NCBI GenBank assembly: GCA_044356555.1
Contig: JBIKWB010000020.1
Location: forward strand, 1-64,000
Source of the DNA: Tous-C4FEB sp044356555
Lineage (GTDB): Bacteria; Verrucomicrobiota; Verrucomicrobiia; Opitutales; Opitutaceae
Length of the DNA stretch: 64,000 nucleotides
Reading direction: 5' to 3'
Shown: one piece after another, positions 25,178 to 34,300 of the stretch
Numbering within the stretch: position 1 is the stretch's first letter
Layout of the letters: every line of letters begins with the position of its first letter
Position numbers and translations under genes: made by a program
Notes under the pieces: model-generated
The model's database searches: none
What the model saw: only the letters and a program-made list of their open reading frames with translations
Told to the model about the DNA's origin: nothing

Positions 25178-26328
25178 CTGGGTGCCAGCTTCGAAATGAG
25201 CGCGTCGAGCAAGGCGTCGGTTTGAAGTTTCAGGTATTGCGCTGGGGGTGGCTGCTGATCGGGCGGGGCAGACTTTTGCTGGCGGGCGAACATCGCGTCG
25301 GCTTCCGCTTGGGCGGCGGCGAAATAGATGTCCTTCGCGTCGTGCAGGGCCGCGCCGTCGGCGAGGTCGGGCGGAAGCGCGGAGCGGCCGAGGAACGCGG
25401 TGGTGGAGTCGTCGCCGAGCCAGAGGCGCCAGTCTTTTTCATCGGCAAAGTAGGCGAGAACAGCGCCCGATTTTTCGGTGCCGAGTTGCCGGGCAAGGGC
25501 GCGCATGAACTGGCCGGGCGCAGCATCCTCGGCTGCGGCGGGGGATTTGGCGAAGAGGCGCGCGCGGATTTTCACGCCGGTGGCCCGCTCGACGTTGGCG
25601 AGTTTGAAGTTGAAGGCGCGGGCGCGCGCCGGCGTGGGCGGGAGCAAGTTTTGCGGATCGTCGAAGGCGGCGGCGGGGCCGGGCGAGGCGGGGGCGGAGA
25701 ATTTTTTCGCGGCGGCAGAAAGCGTGGCGAAGGCGACGGCGTCGGCCTTGAAGGCTTGGGCGGCAGAACCCACCCGGACGATCGCGATGGCGAGGTCGTC
25801 GCCCGGCTGGATCTTGGCGAGCACATCGAGTCCGCGCACGGTGCGGCCGAAGACGGCATGAAGATAATTGAGGCGGTTTACGGGGGCGAGCGTGAGAAAG
25901 AATTCGGAGCTGTTGGTGTCGGGGCCGGCGTTGGCCATGGAGAGAATGCCGGCGGCATCATGGCGGAGGCCGGGTGCGAATTCATCGGGAAACGGCAAAG
26001 GGTGGCCGGCGTCGGTGTCAGGCTCGGTGCCGGCGGTTTTCGTGGGGTCGCCGCTTTGAATGACGAAGCCGGGGACGACCCGATACCAACGCAGGCCGGT
26101 GAAGAACGGCCGGCCATCGGGACGGGGAGCGAGGGTGCCCTCGGCGCGGCCGACGAAGGAAGCGCAGGTGAGCGGAGCGCGGGTGTACTGCAGTTCGACG
26201 GTGAACACGCCGCGGGGCGTGGTGAATTCGGCGTAGAGACCGTCGGGCAGTGGGGCGGGGTCGGCGGCCGGCAGCGCGGAGGTCAGCGCGGTAACAAAAC
26301 AGAGCAGCGAAACGAAAAGGCGAAGCAT
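25174..26328 (-). CDS. Secreted cyclophilin-type peptidyl-prolyl isomerase with a C-terminal extension
   Basis: About 384 residues. The signal peptide is MLRLFVSLLCFVTALTSALPAA. The cyclophilin domain (residues about 25-190) has GLYAEFTTPRGVFTVELQY, FFTGLRWYRVVPGFVIQSGDP, MANAGPDTNSSEFFLTL and LNYLHAVFGRTVRG. The catalytic arginine (YRVVPGF) is present. The last 170 residues are not a standard domain. It would help proline-limited folding in the periplasm. Its stop (TAA, 25174-25176) overlaps by four bases the codon where the decayed downstream copy should start. The frame opens at 26364, but the signal peptide starts at 26328. Confidence 0.9.
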   Translation of the reverse strand: MLRLFVSLLCFVTALTSALPAADPAPLPDGLYAEFTTPRGVFTVELQYTRAPLTCASFVGRAEGTLAPRPDGRPFFTGLRWYRVVPGFVIQSGDPTKTAGTEPDTDAGHPLPFPDEFAPGLRHDAAGILSMANAGPDTNSSEFFLTLAPVNRLNYLHAVFGRTVRGLDVLAKIQPGDDLAIAIVRVGSAAQAFKADAVAFATLSAAAKKFSAPASPGPAAAFDDPQNLLPPTPARARAFNFKLANVERATGVKIRARLFAKSPAAAEDAAPGQFMRALARQLGTEKSGAVLAYFADEKDWRLWLGDDSTTAFLGRSALPPDLADGAALHDAKDIYFAAAQAEADAMFARQQKSAPPDQQPPPAQYLKLQTDALLDALISKLAPR

Positions 26329-26387
26329 GCTCCGCAGGTTGGGAGGGCGCGCGTTTCGGGACAAGCCCAGGTGGCTCTTGGCTGAAA

Positions 26388-26414
26388 AACGGCGGGTCTG
26401 GGTGCCCCGCCGTT
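26388..26414 (-). terminator. Rho-independent terminator of ppnP
   Basis: Stem AACGGCGGG / CCCGCCGTT with a 9-base loop. On the minus strand it is followed by five Ts (plus-strand A run 26385-26389). It begins about 10 bases after the ppnP stop. Confidence 0.8.
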
Positions 26415-26423
26415 AGCTTACGA

Positions 26424-26753
26424 TCAGGGCAGGAACGAGCAGATGTATTCGCAGAGACCGGAAGAAACGGCGATGGTGAAGCCGCTGTTGGCGGGGACAT
26501 CGAAGTAGGTGCCGGCGCCGTAGGTTTTGGATTCTTTGCTGTCCTTCTGCGTGACGACGCATTCGCCGGCGACGATCTCCATGCGTTCGGCGGCGGCCGT
26601 GCCGAAGTAGTAGGAGCCGGGGCGGATGAGGCCGAGCGTCTTCTTGGAGGCATCGGCGAAGAGCACGGTGTGGCTCACGACGTTGCCGTCGAAATAGACG
26701 TTGGCCTTGGTGACGACGGTGACGCCGGCAAATTGGACGGGGAGGGATGACAT
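26424..26753 (-). CDS. ppnP: Pyrimidine/purine nucleoside phosphorylase PpnP
   Basis: 109 residues, a small one-domain cupin. Recognisable are VYFDGNVVSHTVLFADASKKTLGLI, GSYYFGTAAAERMEIVAGECVV and the C-terminal YFDVPANSGFTIAVSSGLCEYICSFL, as in the PpnP (DUF1255) family. The enzyme splits nucleosides to base and sugar-1-phosphate. I start at the ATG at 26753; the frame extends far upstream without family similarity. It has its own terminator. Confidence 0.95.
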   Translation of the reverse strand: MSSLPVQFAGVTVVTKANVYFDGNVVSHTVLFADASKKTLGLIRPGSYYFGTAAAERMEIVAGECVVTQKDSKESKTYGAGTYFDVPANSGFTIAVSSGLCEYICSFLP

Positions 26754-26872
26754 GGTGATGGAGATTGAAGTGGGCGGAGCGGAGTTCGGTGGAAGAGCCG
26801 AGTGGCGTAAGGGGGTGGGTGGCAAGTGCGACGGGGCTGGCATAACGGAAATTTTTGCTCCAACTTCTTGTG

Positions 26873-27772
26873 ATGAATCTTTTATCACTCTTCCGGATGT
26901 TGGTGGTCGGAACGGGGTTTTTGGCTGTTTCCGTGTGGGCTCAGGGATTGCCGAAGCAGTTGAAAATGACCGAGGCGACGAAGCTGGAGATCCAGCGCGA
27001 CGGCAAAACGACCGGTACCGTGGGGTTGGCGGCCGGAGTGGAGTTGGAGGTGTTGTCGATTGAGGAAAGGTGGGTGAAGGTGAGATTTCGCAGTCTCGAA
27101 GGCCGGGTGCCGGTCGCAAAAACGGATTTGATGCAGCGGGTGACCGAGCTGAAGGCGCAGGCGGAAGCAGCGGAGGCGGCAGTGGTGGAGGCGGAGGCGG
27201 CGGCGTTGGAGGCGGAGATCAAAGCGCAAGCGGAGGCGAAGGCGCTCCCGGCCAAGTCCAAGTCGGCCGCGGCGCGGCCCGCCCCTTCGGAAATGGAGCG
27301 GAAATTTGCCGGCAAGTTGGTGCGCTTGAACGGTTCGAGTCTGGAGCCGGTGCAGTCGACCGAGCTCGAGGGCGTGAAATTCTACGCCCTGTATTTTTCT
27401 GCGGGCTGGTGCGGGCCGTGTCGGAGTTTCACGCCGGGTTTCGTAAATGCGTATCAGGGACTCAAACAAAGCTATCCCGAATTCGAAGTAGTTTTCGTGA
27501 GCAACGACCGATCACCGGCGGACATGTTGGCCTACATGCGGGACGACAAGATGACGTGGGCGGCTATGCGTTTCGACGCGATCGGCGGCTCCGACGAAAT
27601 CACCCGTTATGCCGGCAGCGGAATTCCTTGTCTCGTTCTGGTCGACGCGAACGGCAAAGTGCTCTCCGACAGTTTCCGGAAAGGCGACTACGTGGGGCCG
27701 ATTACGGTGTTGAACGATACGACAAAGCTTTTGGCTGATTACCGGCGGAAAAATCCGCGGGCGAAGTTGTAG
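26873..27772 (+). CDS. Secreted thioredoxin-like protein (nucleoredoxin/TlpA type)
   Basis: About 299 residues. A signal peptide (MNLLSLFRMLVVGTGFLAVS) is followed by an SH3-like domain (residues about 25-85, KLEIQRDGKTTGTVGLA...WVKVRFRSLEGRVP). Next is an alanine/glutamate coiled-coil-like stretch of about 45 residues, then a thioredoxin fold with the redox motif WCGPC (in YFSAGWCGPCRSFTPGF) and a cis-proline loop (GIPCLVLVD). It likely reduces or scavenges disulfides in the envelope. Two in-frame upstream or internal starts exist; I use the ATG at 26873. Confidence 0.9.
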   Translation: MNLLSLFRMLVVGTGFLAVSVWAQGLPKQLKMTEATKLEIQRDGKTTGTVGLAAGVELEVLSIEERWVKVRFRSLEGRVPVAKTDLMQRVTELKAQAEAAEAAVVEAEAAALEAEIKAQAEAKALPAKSKSAAARPAPSEMERKFAGKLVRLNGSSLEPVQSTELEGVKFYALYFSAGWCGPCRSFTPGFVNAYQGLKQSYPEFEVVFVSNDRSPADMLAYMRDDKMTWAAMRFDAIGGSDEITRYAGSGIPCLVLVDANGKVLSDSFRKGDYVGPITVLNDTTKLLADYRRKNPRAKL

Positions 27773-27773
27773 C

Positions 27774-28302
27774 GTGCGAAAGCCCCCAAGCTTGGGTGGT
27801 TTGTTTTGGCGTATTCAAACCTTGTCGTCCCACGGAGATTAGCGGAGGCCGAACGCGACGAGGGTTGATAGCGGCCCGTGTGTCCGGTGTGGGTAGGAAC
27901 TCGACCGATGAAACGAAATGGCACGGCCGTGTATCGGTGGGCCGGGCGAAGGACCGAAGGAGCAGAAAAGCGTGATCAACCGAGGGGCTCCGTCCGCGGT
28001 GGCGGGCGGATCTCACCGAGCGGCCCGGTGGCCAACTGCAAACGTACTGCTGGTTGCCCAGGCGCCACCCGGCGAGGCCGGTTGAATGCGCTTTAGCGAT
28101 GGGGCACGCCTGTTGCGCGACAGGAGCATGGGCGATGGCGAAAAACCGCACCTCTAGGAGTGTGGAAAAGCCCCGGGACGCCATGCCCGTCACCGCCTAC
28201 GATCAATTTGAACACACGGCATGAAAGGCCGAGGGGATCGGGGGCGGATCACCAACTTTTGATTGCGAGCGCCTGCTCCATGGCGCTGAGTCGCGGGCTC
28301 AC
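27774..28302 (+). other. Gene-less structured region, possible 5' part of a group II intron
   Basis: No protein fits this 530-base stretch. It starts two bases after the thioredoxin stop with GTGCGAAAGCCCCCAAGC and then TTGGGTGG. GTGCG followed by a CCC-loop-GGGTG hairpin is how many bacterial group II introns begin. Further pairings are visible: ACCGAT/ATCGGT (about 27910-27940), GGTGGCCAAC/GGTTGCC...GCCACC (about 28026-28072) and TCCGTCCGC/GGGCGGA. I find no reverse transcriptase and no domain V, so if it is an intron it is a 5' fragment. It is not an FMN riboswitch, RNase P RNA or tmRNA by their conserved motifs. Another large ncRNA or a leader for the next gene remains possible. Confidence 0.35.
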
Positions 28303-29448
28303 ATGAAGACCGATATGTTCGACACGGTGGAGGAAGCCATTGCGGCGATTGCGGCGGGGCAATTGGTCGTCGTATCCGACGATGCCGACCGGGAAAACGA
28401 GGGCGACCTGATCATGGCGGCATCCAAGGCGACGCCTGAGACCGTCAATATGATGATCCGTTACGGCAGCGGAATCGTTTGCGTGCCCATGCTCGGCAAC
28501 CAACTCGACCGCCTCCAACTCGGGCCGATGGTCGCGCGCAACCGCGAAGTGCAGCGCACCGATTTTGCGGTCAGCGTTGATGCCAGCGCGGGCATTTCGA
28601 CCGGCGTGAGTGCGTATGATCGCAATGTGACGATCAAAATTTTGGCCGACCCCTCGGCGACCGCGGACCAACTCGTGCAGCCCGGTCATGTGTTCCCGCT
28701 TAGGGCCAAGCCGGGCGGAGTGCTGGAACGGGCTGGGCACACGGAGGCGGCGGTGGATCTCGCGCTCTTGGCGGGACTGCCGCCCGCCGGAGTTTTGTGC
28801 GAACTCGTGAACGACGACGGCACGATGCAGCGCTTGCCCCAGCTCGTTGAATTCAGCCGGCGTTTCGGCCTGAAGATGATTTCGGTGGAGCAATTGATCG
28901 CGTATCGTTTACGACGCGAAAGTCTCATCCAGAAAATCGGGGAGAGCGATCTCCCCACTGAATACGGTGATTTTCGGGTGCACGTTTTCCAGAGCCGGAT
29001 CGACAAACGGACCCATGTCGCGCTCACGCTGGGAGCGGCCGACGCCGCGAAACCGCCGTTGGTGCGGGTGCACACGGCGAACGTGCTGCACGATGTGTTT
29101 CACGCCCGACTCGTCGGCGAAGGCCGTGATGTTCTTGGCACCAGCCTGCGCGCCATTGCGGCCGAGGGCGCCGGCGCGTTGCTCTACATGCAGTCGGCAA
29201 ATCGGGAGGAAGCTCTGCTGCAAAAGATCGCACCCACCCCCGATCGTGGCAGTCCCCCGCAAGGGATGGACCTCCGTGATTACGGGATCGGCGCGCAGAT
29301 CTTGCGCACGCTGGGGCTGACTCGCATCCGTTTGCTCACGCAGCATCCGAGGAAAATTGTCGGCCTCGACGGCTACGGAGTCGAGATTGTCGAACAGATC
29401 GAGATCCCGCGAACTCCGCCGCCGCCGGGCTCCGCCGCGACCGCTTGA
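28303..29448 (+). CDS. ribB: RibBA-type protein: DHBP synthase fused to a degenerate GTP cyclohydrolase II
   Basis: 381 residues. The N-terminal 200 are a complete 3,4-dihydroxy-2-butanone-4-phosphate synthase: DDADRENEGDLI (metal/substrate loop), RYGSGIVCVP, FAVSVDASAG and HVFPLRAKPGGVLERAGHTEAAVDL. This makes the four-carbon unit for riboflavin from ribulose 5-phosphate. The C-terminal half has the GTP cyclohydrolase II fold, but its three zinc cysteines are gone: the expected CL..D......RC.C stretch reads N260-VLHDVFHARLVGEG (residues 260-274). GTP hydrolysis is therefore not expected, and a separate RibA must exist elsewhere. The 5' neighbour is the structured region. Confidence 0.9.
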   Translation: MKTDMFDTVEEAIAAIAAGQLVVVSDDADRENEGDLIMAASKATPETVNMMIRYGSGIVCVPMLGNQLDRLQLGPMVARNREVQRTDFAVSVDASAGISTGVSAYDRNVTIKILADPSATADQLVQPGHVFPLRAKPGGVLERAGHTEAAVDLALLAGLPPAGVLCELVNDDGTMQRLPQLVEFSRRFGLKMISVEQLIAYRLRRESLIQKIGESDLPTEYGDFRVHVFQSRIDKRTHVALTLGAADAAKPPLVRVHTANVLHDVFHARLVGEGRDVLGTSLRAIAAEGAGALLYMQSANREEALLQKIAPTPDRGSPPQGMDLRDYGIGAQILRTLGLTRIRLLTQHPRKIVGLDGYGVEIVEQIEIPRTPPPPGSAATA

Positions 29449-29621
29449 CGACACCGCGAGTGGGCGGAGGCGCTCCGCGAGGACGAGTGGACCGAGGTTC
29501 CGCCCGACTACCGACTGAAGGCAGAAAACATCTGTCGGCCGGGCGGGACGGTTGATTCCCGCTGATTGATTCCCGCACGGTTTGCGACCGGGATTGCCGC
29601 AGCGGCTCGCACATTCGTGCG

Positions 29622-30047
29622 ATGATGACGCGAATTTACCAACAGGAAGGCACGTTTGGCGCCTCCACCACCGCCATCTTGGCCGGGACCGCGCCCAAGC
29701 TCACCCAGTTGGCCGGCACCGTGCACGAGCTTTACAACGGCGGCGTCAGCTACCGCACGCCCAACGGCAAGTATTACGTGCAGCTGAAGACCAACTACCA
29801 GGGGCCGACGACGCAGGTTAATTTGCCGGCGACCAACGCGGCCGGCCAATAGGGCGCGCTCACGCCTGCCTATCAATTCTGGGATATGGAAATGAGCTAT
29901 CGTCTCTCGCCGCGAATCAAACTCACGGCCACGGGCCGCAACCTGTTCAAGGAACGCCGGACCACCCAGGTCTTGGGGAATTTTATCACCAACTGTCAGC
30001 AGGATACGGGAATCCTTTGGACCTTCTCGACCAAGATCGATTTGTGA
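29622..30047 (+). pseudogene. C-terminal remnant of a TonB-dependent receptor
   Basis: An in-frame stretch reads YNGGVSYRTPNGKYYVQLKT up to an amber codon at 29850-29852. It then continues in the same frame as AYQFWDMEMSYRLSPRIKLTATGRN with LFKERRTTQVLG and ends in TGILWTFSTKIDL before TGA. This is the last few strands of a TonB-receptor barrel, with the usual hydrophobic C-terminal residue. No start or plug domain lies upstream, so it is a fragment of a lost gene. It is not part of the intact receptor at 31368, whose own C-terminus differs. Confidence 0.75.
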
Positions 30048-30179
30048 TCCACGTGGCGGCCTGCGTTCGGGGTAGGAAGCGTCTGAAAACACAGCGGAGC
30101 CGCCAAATCGCCCGGCGGAGAATCAGGTCGCGCCCGGCCGGATTTTCCGGAGAGGTCCGGTGAATTTCCGAGCGCGGGA

Positions 30180-30593
30180 TTATGCCCGGTGCAGCGCGTC
30201 CTCGGTCGTGAACAGATTCCGTTCCCGAAAAGCCGCGGGCGAATCTCGGAGCAGCGTGGCGCGGGCCCAAGCGTCGGGCAGCGCGAACCACGGGTGTTCT
30301 AGCCGCCGGCATTTCTTTTCGGCCCAGGCGGGCACCCGGATTCGTAGCCGGTGCGCCAGATGCGCGGCTACGGCCGCCAGATAGGCGTCCTGCACGGCGT
30401 CGCCCGTCCGGGGTGGTTCCGTGCGCAGACTCGCCGCCACGCGGACGGCCGCTGCCGGTCGCTGCGCAAGCCAGTTCACGTGATCGAGGAAATCTGCGAG
30501 ATTGCAGCCGATCTCCTCGGCGGTTTCCGCATCGCGCACGACTTCGAACAGACTCCTCGGACGCCGCCAAACTCGGTTTGTCTCTTTAACCAC
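30180..30593 (-). CDS. Partner protein of the nucleotidyltransferase-like gene
   Basis: 137 residues from a GTG at 30593, preceded on the minus strand by AGGAGG seven bases upstream, one of the clearest ribosome binding sites here. The GTG overlaps the stop of the upstream gene (GTGGTTAA), which shows coupling. The sequence is alpha-helical, with a LFEVVRDAETAEEIGCNLADFLDH stretch and a C-terminal ALPDAWARATLLRDSPAAFRERNLF that I associate, by memory only, with partners of DUF6036 proteins. No catalytic motif is seen. Antitoxin or regulator function is an inference. Confidence 0.65.
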   Translation of the reverse strand: MVKETNRVWRRPRSLFEVVRDAETAEEIGCNLADFLDHVNWLAQRPAAAVRVAASLRTEPPRTGDAVQDAYLAAVAAHLAHRLRIRVPAWAEKKCRRLEHPWFALPDAWARATLLRDSPAAFRERNLFTTEDALHRA

Positions 30594-31143
30594 GTCGCAC
30601 CTCCTGCAGGAGTTTTTCAACCAGCCAACGTTTTCCCGGCTCCAGCGCGGAGTTGCCGTAAAATTCGGCGGCGATCGCATCGACCTCTGCCATGGATCGG
30701 ACTTTAAGCTCGCGGAGAAGAAACGTGATATCCGCCATGTCGCCGGGGCGGAAAGGCGTCGGCAGTCGTCCCGCCCGGCACTTCATCGCTAGCAGATATT
30801 TGGCGGAGGGGCGGGTCATGACGAGGCCGGGAATTTGGAGCTGCTCAAACGGAATTCGCTCTTCACGCTTGGCGGCGAACGGCCCCACGCCGCTGTTCAT
30901 CCAATCGTCGGGCAGGTTCTGTTCGCGGGCGACTCGTTGAATAAGCGGTTCGACGACCCCGGGCGGGTGAAAGATGGCCTCGATATCCTTGGTCGCCTCT
31001 CGGCAATCGTAGGCGAGCATCATGACCGTGCCGCCGTAAATCGCGATTTCGACGCGGCTCTGTTTTTCCGCGCAAAGCTCGCCGAGGCGCGAAAGCGCAC
31101 GGACGATTACGGCCCGCGAGAGGCGTCGGGACGGTTTGGGCAT
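30586..31143 (-). CDS. Nucleotidyltransferase-like protein (DUF6036 type)
   Basis: 185 residues. EIAIYGGTVMMLAYDCREATKDIEAIF resembles the GG...(D/E)xD core of MNT/AbiEii-type nucleotidyltransferases: a glycine pair, then D and E residues. A later basic region (RPSAKYLLAMKCRAGR) fits the helical part of DUF6036 proteins. These usually sit in two-gene modules with a small partner, as here, and are thought to behave like toxin-antitoxin or abortive-infection systems. The catalytic residues are only partly canonical (K-D-I-E). The start is the ATG at 31143. Confidence 0.7.
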   Translation of the reverse strand: MPKPSRRLSRAVIVRALSRLGELCAEKQSRVEIAIYGGTVMMLAYDCREATKDIEAIFHPPGVVEPLIQRVAREQNLPDDWMNSGVGPFAAKREERIPFEQLQIPGLVMTRPSAKYLLAMKCRAGRLPTPFRPGDMADITFLLRELKVRSMAEVDAIAAEFYGNSALEPGKRWLVEKLLQEVRRG

Positions 31144-31286
31144 CGCGGTAAATTACGGAGCGTCCGTTTGCGATGCAAGCGGCCGGTGCTCCGTCGCTGC
31201 GAACACGCGTTGCCGGTGCGGGCCGTCGGTTTGGCTCGGTGGTGGTTTTCGCCTAGCCTTCCTCAGAATTCCTCTCTTTTTCAGTA

Positions 31287-31304
31287 GAAGGACAGCTGTC
31301 CTTC
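31287..31304. promoter_or_regulatory. Perfect 18-bp palindrome before the TonB receptor gene
   Basis: GAAGGACAGCTGTCCTTC is exactly self-complementary, 64 bases upstream of the receptor ATG and 144 bases from the divergent nucleotidyltransferase-like gene. It is followed at once by ATTATAC, a possible -10 box. A dimeric repressor or activator operator is likely, but the protein is unknown. Confidence 0.55.
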
Positions 31305-31367
31305 ATTATACCCCGAATTCGGTCGAATCCCTGTAGACCTAGGGTCCTGCCAACCTCCCAACCCATC

Positions 31368-34300
31368 ATGAACCTGCCTCAAACTACAAAACTCCGGCTG
31401 CTCCGTTTGATTGGAATGCCCGTCTGTCTGATCACCCTCCTCGCCCCGTGTGTTCGCGCTCAAGTTGCGCCGGTGGCGACCGCCGATGCCGGGGCTCTCG
31501 CCCGATACGACGCCAACCGCAACGGCCGACTCGACCCCGAAGAGGCGGCCGCGATGGATGCCGCGCAAAAGTCATCCGCGCCCGTCAACGTCGAGCTGGC
31601 CCCGAGGCCCGCTGCGGAAGAGACTCTCGTTCTGTCGCCTTTCGAAGTGATATCCGAGAACAAGGGTTATTTCTCCGCCAACTCGATGTCGGGCACGCGC
31701 ATGAACTCGAAAATCGAGGACCTCGGCCAGTCGATCACCGTGATGACCAAGGAGCAGATGATCGACTTCGCGATGCTCGATATCAACGACGTGTTCGATT
31801 ACATGGCGAGCACCGAGGGCACGGGTTCCTACTCCCAGTTTGATACCGACCGCACGGGCGCGGTCGTCGATCAGGTGAGTCTGAATCCGAACAACGCCAA
31901 TCGCGTGCGCGGCATCGGCAACGCCAACATTGCGTTCAACAACATCGCGACGACCGGTCGCGTGCCGGTCGATCCGCTCTGGATGGACTCCCTCGAACTG
32001 AGCCGTGGGCCCAACGCCAACATCTTCGGCCTGGGTAACGCTTCCGGCACCGTCAACCAAGTGCCTGCGACCGCCAATCTGACGCGCGACTTCTCCCGGG
32101 TGGAGCTTCGCGGAGACAGCTACGACGGTTGGCGCGTCTCACTCGATGTGAACCGCAGGATCATGAAGAACAAACTGTCGGTGCGGGCGAGCTACGCGAA
32201 CCAGCACACGGGGTTCATCCGCAAACCCGCGGGCGAAGACGCCCGTCGGCTCAGCTTTCAGGTCAAGTTCCAGCCCTTCAAGAACACCACACTATCGGCC
32301 TCTTGGTATGGTTATAAAAACGCGGCGGTGCGGCCAAATTTCACGACTCCCCGCGACCATTTTACAGATTGGCGTAAGGCCGGCCGGCCGGGTTGGAATC
32401 CTGTCACTGGCCTGATCACCCTCGGCAACGGCCAGGTTTACGGCAACGGCAACGTCCTTGGCTCCACCACGCCTTATACGGTCGCGCCGACCAACTTCAT
32501 CACCGGTGGTCCGGAAAATCGCTCGATCTTCCAGATCGGCGCCCCGGGCCAAACGCCTTATTGGGCGATGACGCGATACACCAACGCGACCGCGACCAAC
32601 GGCACGGCCGTATTTGCGACGACCGATCCGTTTGCGGCCTCCCAAACCGGGATCGGTCTTTTGACCACGGGTGCCTCCGAAACCTACACCGCCACGCAAC
32701 AGCCCCTTTATAATTCCGTGGCCCGGCCGATCAGCGACCGTTCCATCTACGATTGGAACCGCATCAATCTTGCGGGCAACAGCAAGGCTTGGGACGACGT
32801 TGATACCTATCTCGCCCAACTCGACCAATTCATCCTCAACACGCCCAAGCATACCTTGGCGGCACAGGTCACCTTCTTGCGAGAGGATGCCAAGCGGCTG
32901 GAGAATCAACCGATGGGTCCAGCGAGCGTTAACAGCAACGTGGGCCAGCTCCAAGTCGACGTGAACCAAGTCAACTTGGACGGCTCCCCCAATCCCTATT
33001 TCGGCCGGCCCTATCTCAGGAGCAACGAACCCTTCCTCCGCGACCGGCCTTGGTTGTGGGAGACCACCCGCGCCCAGGGCGTCTATCGTCTCGATTTCTC
33101 CCAAGACCGGGGCTTGAGCAGGTGGTTGGGCACGCAGCAGATTCTCGGCTATTACGAATACAAGGATCAGCAGAATCGCCAATACACCTACCGGCATTCT
33201 GCGCTGGGCCTCGATAAGGCTTGGCAGCAAAAATACGCCGCCCTCAACACACCCTTGGGCAACCGCACCCAGCAATCCATCCCTGACCCAAGATATCCGA
33301 TCGCGCCCGGCAACTATGCCCGGGTGAACGAGCAGTACTACGTCGGCAACACCGTCGGCGGTGGCATTGAATACGCCCCGAGCTTTTTCCCGGAAGGGGT
33401 GAGCGTGCCCTACGTTTGGGGACCTTCCTCGGGCGCGATGATCAGAGACGTGTCGGCCATCGGCTTCACCCCGAGCCCCGATGCGGGCGGCGGCGGTGCG
33501 AGCGTCCAAACCATCATCAAGACCAAGGGCGGCGTGCTTCAGAGCACTTTCCTCGAGGGCAAATTGGTCGCAACTTTCGGCCTGCGCGAGGACGCCGTGT
33601 TCGACCACAACGCTCCTCTGGCCACGTTGACTAGGGACCTGCGGGCTTACGACTTCGTGGCATCCAACAAATGGTTGCCCGGCTGGCGTCAAGCCAAGGG
33701 CAAGACGGAGTCCCTTTCGCTCGTGGCCCGTCCGTTCCGGGACCTCGGCTTCCTCAAAACCGCGGTCAATGGCGGCAACGGGATCAGCCGATTCATGGCC
33801 GAAGCGGTCAGCAGCCTCAGCCTCACTTATAACACTTCGGATAACTTCATCGCGCAGGGTCCGGCCTTCGACCTGTTCCTCAAGCCGCTGCCCAACCAAA
33901 CCGGCACCAGCAAGGACATGGGGCTTTGGATGACCATGCTGGATGGGAAACTATCGGTCCGCTATAATCGGTTTAACACCAAGCAGCTCAACCTGCGCAA
34001 CGGCGACATCACCACGATGGCCCAGCGTATTCTGCGGTATGAGGGCTTGGTCGCGAGTGATGCTTGGAATCTGCGGACCCAGACCACCGCGTGGTTGAAC
34101 GGCCTCGGCACCGGCGGGGTCGCCACCAACGAGCAGATCGCCGCCGCGATCAAGATGCCCGTGGCCCAGTATAACGGTTTGCAGGCCATCGTCGCCAACA
34201 ACACCTACGCCGCGGTCATGGACGCGGAGTCCAAGGGCGACGAGCTCGAGATCAACTTCAACCCCACCAAGAATTGGACCGTCAGCGCGTCGGTCACCAA

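Noticed and set aside
27702..28193. 163-residue minus-strand frame across the structured region
   Set aside because: The translation is Arg/Ser/Pro-rich without motifs and runs antisense to the end of the thioredoxin gene; the region reads better as RNA.
27774..28302. FMN riboswitch, RNase P RNA or tmRNA before ribB
   Set aside because: None of the conserved blocks of these RNAs could be found on either strand.
32292..33899. 535-residue minus-strand frame
   Set aside because: Antisense to the EF-hand TonB receptor, whose reading frame is unbroken.
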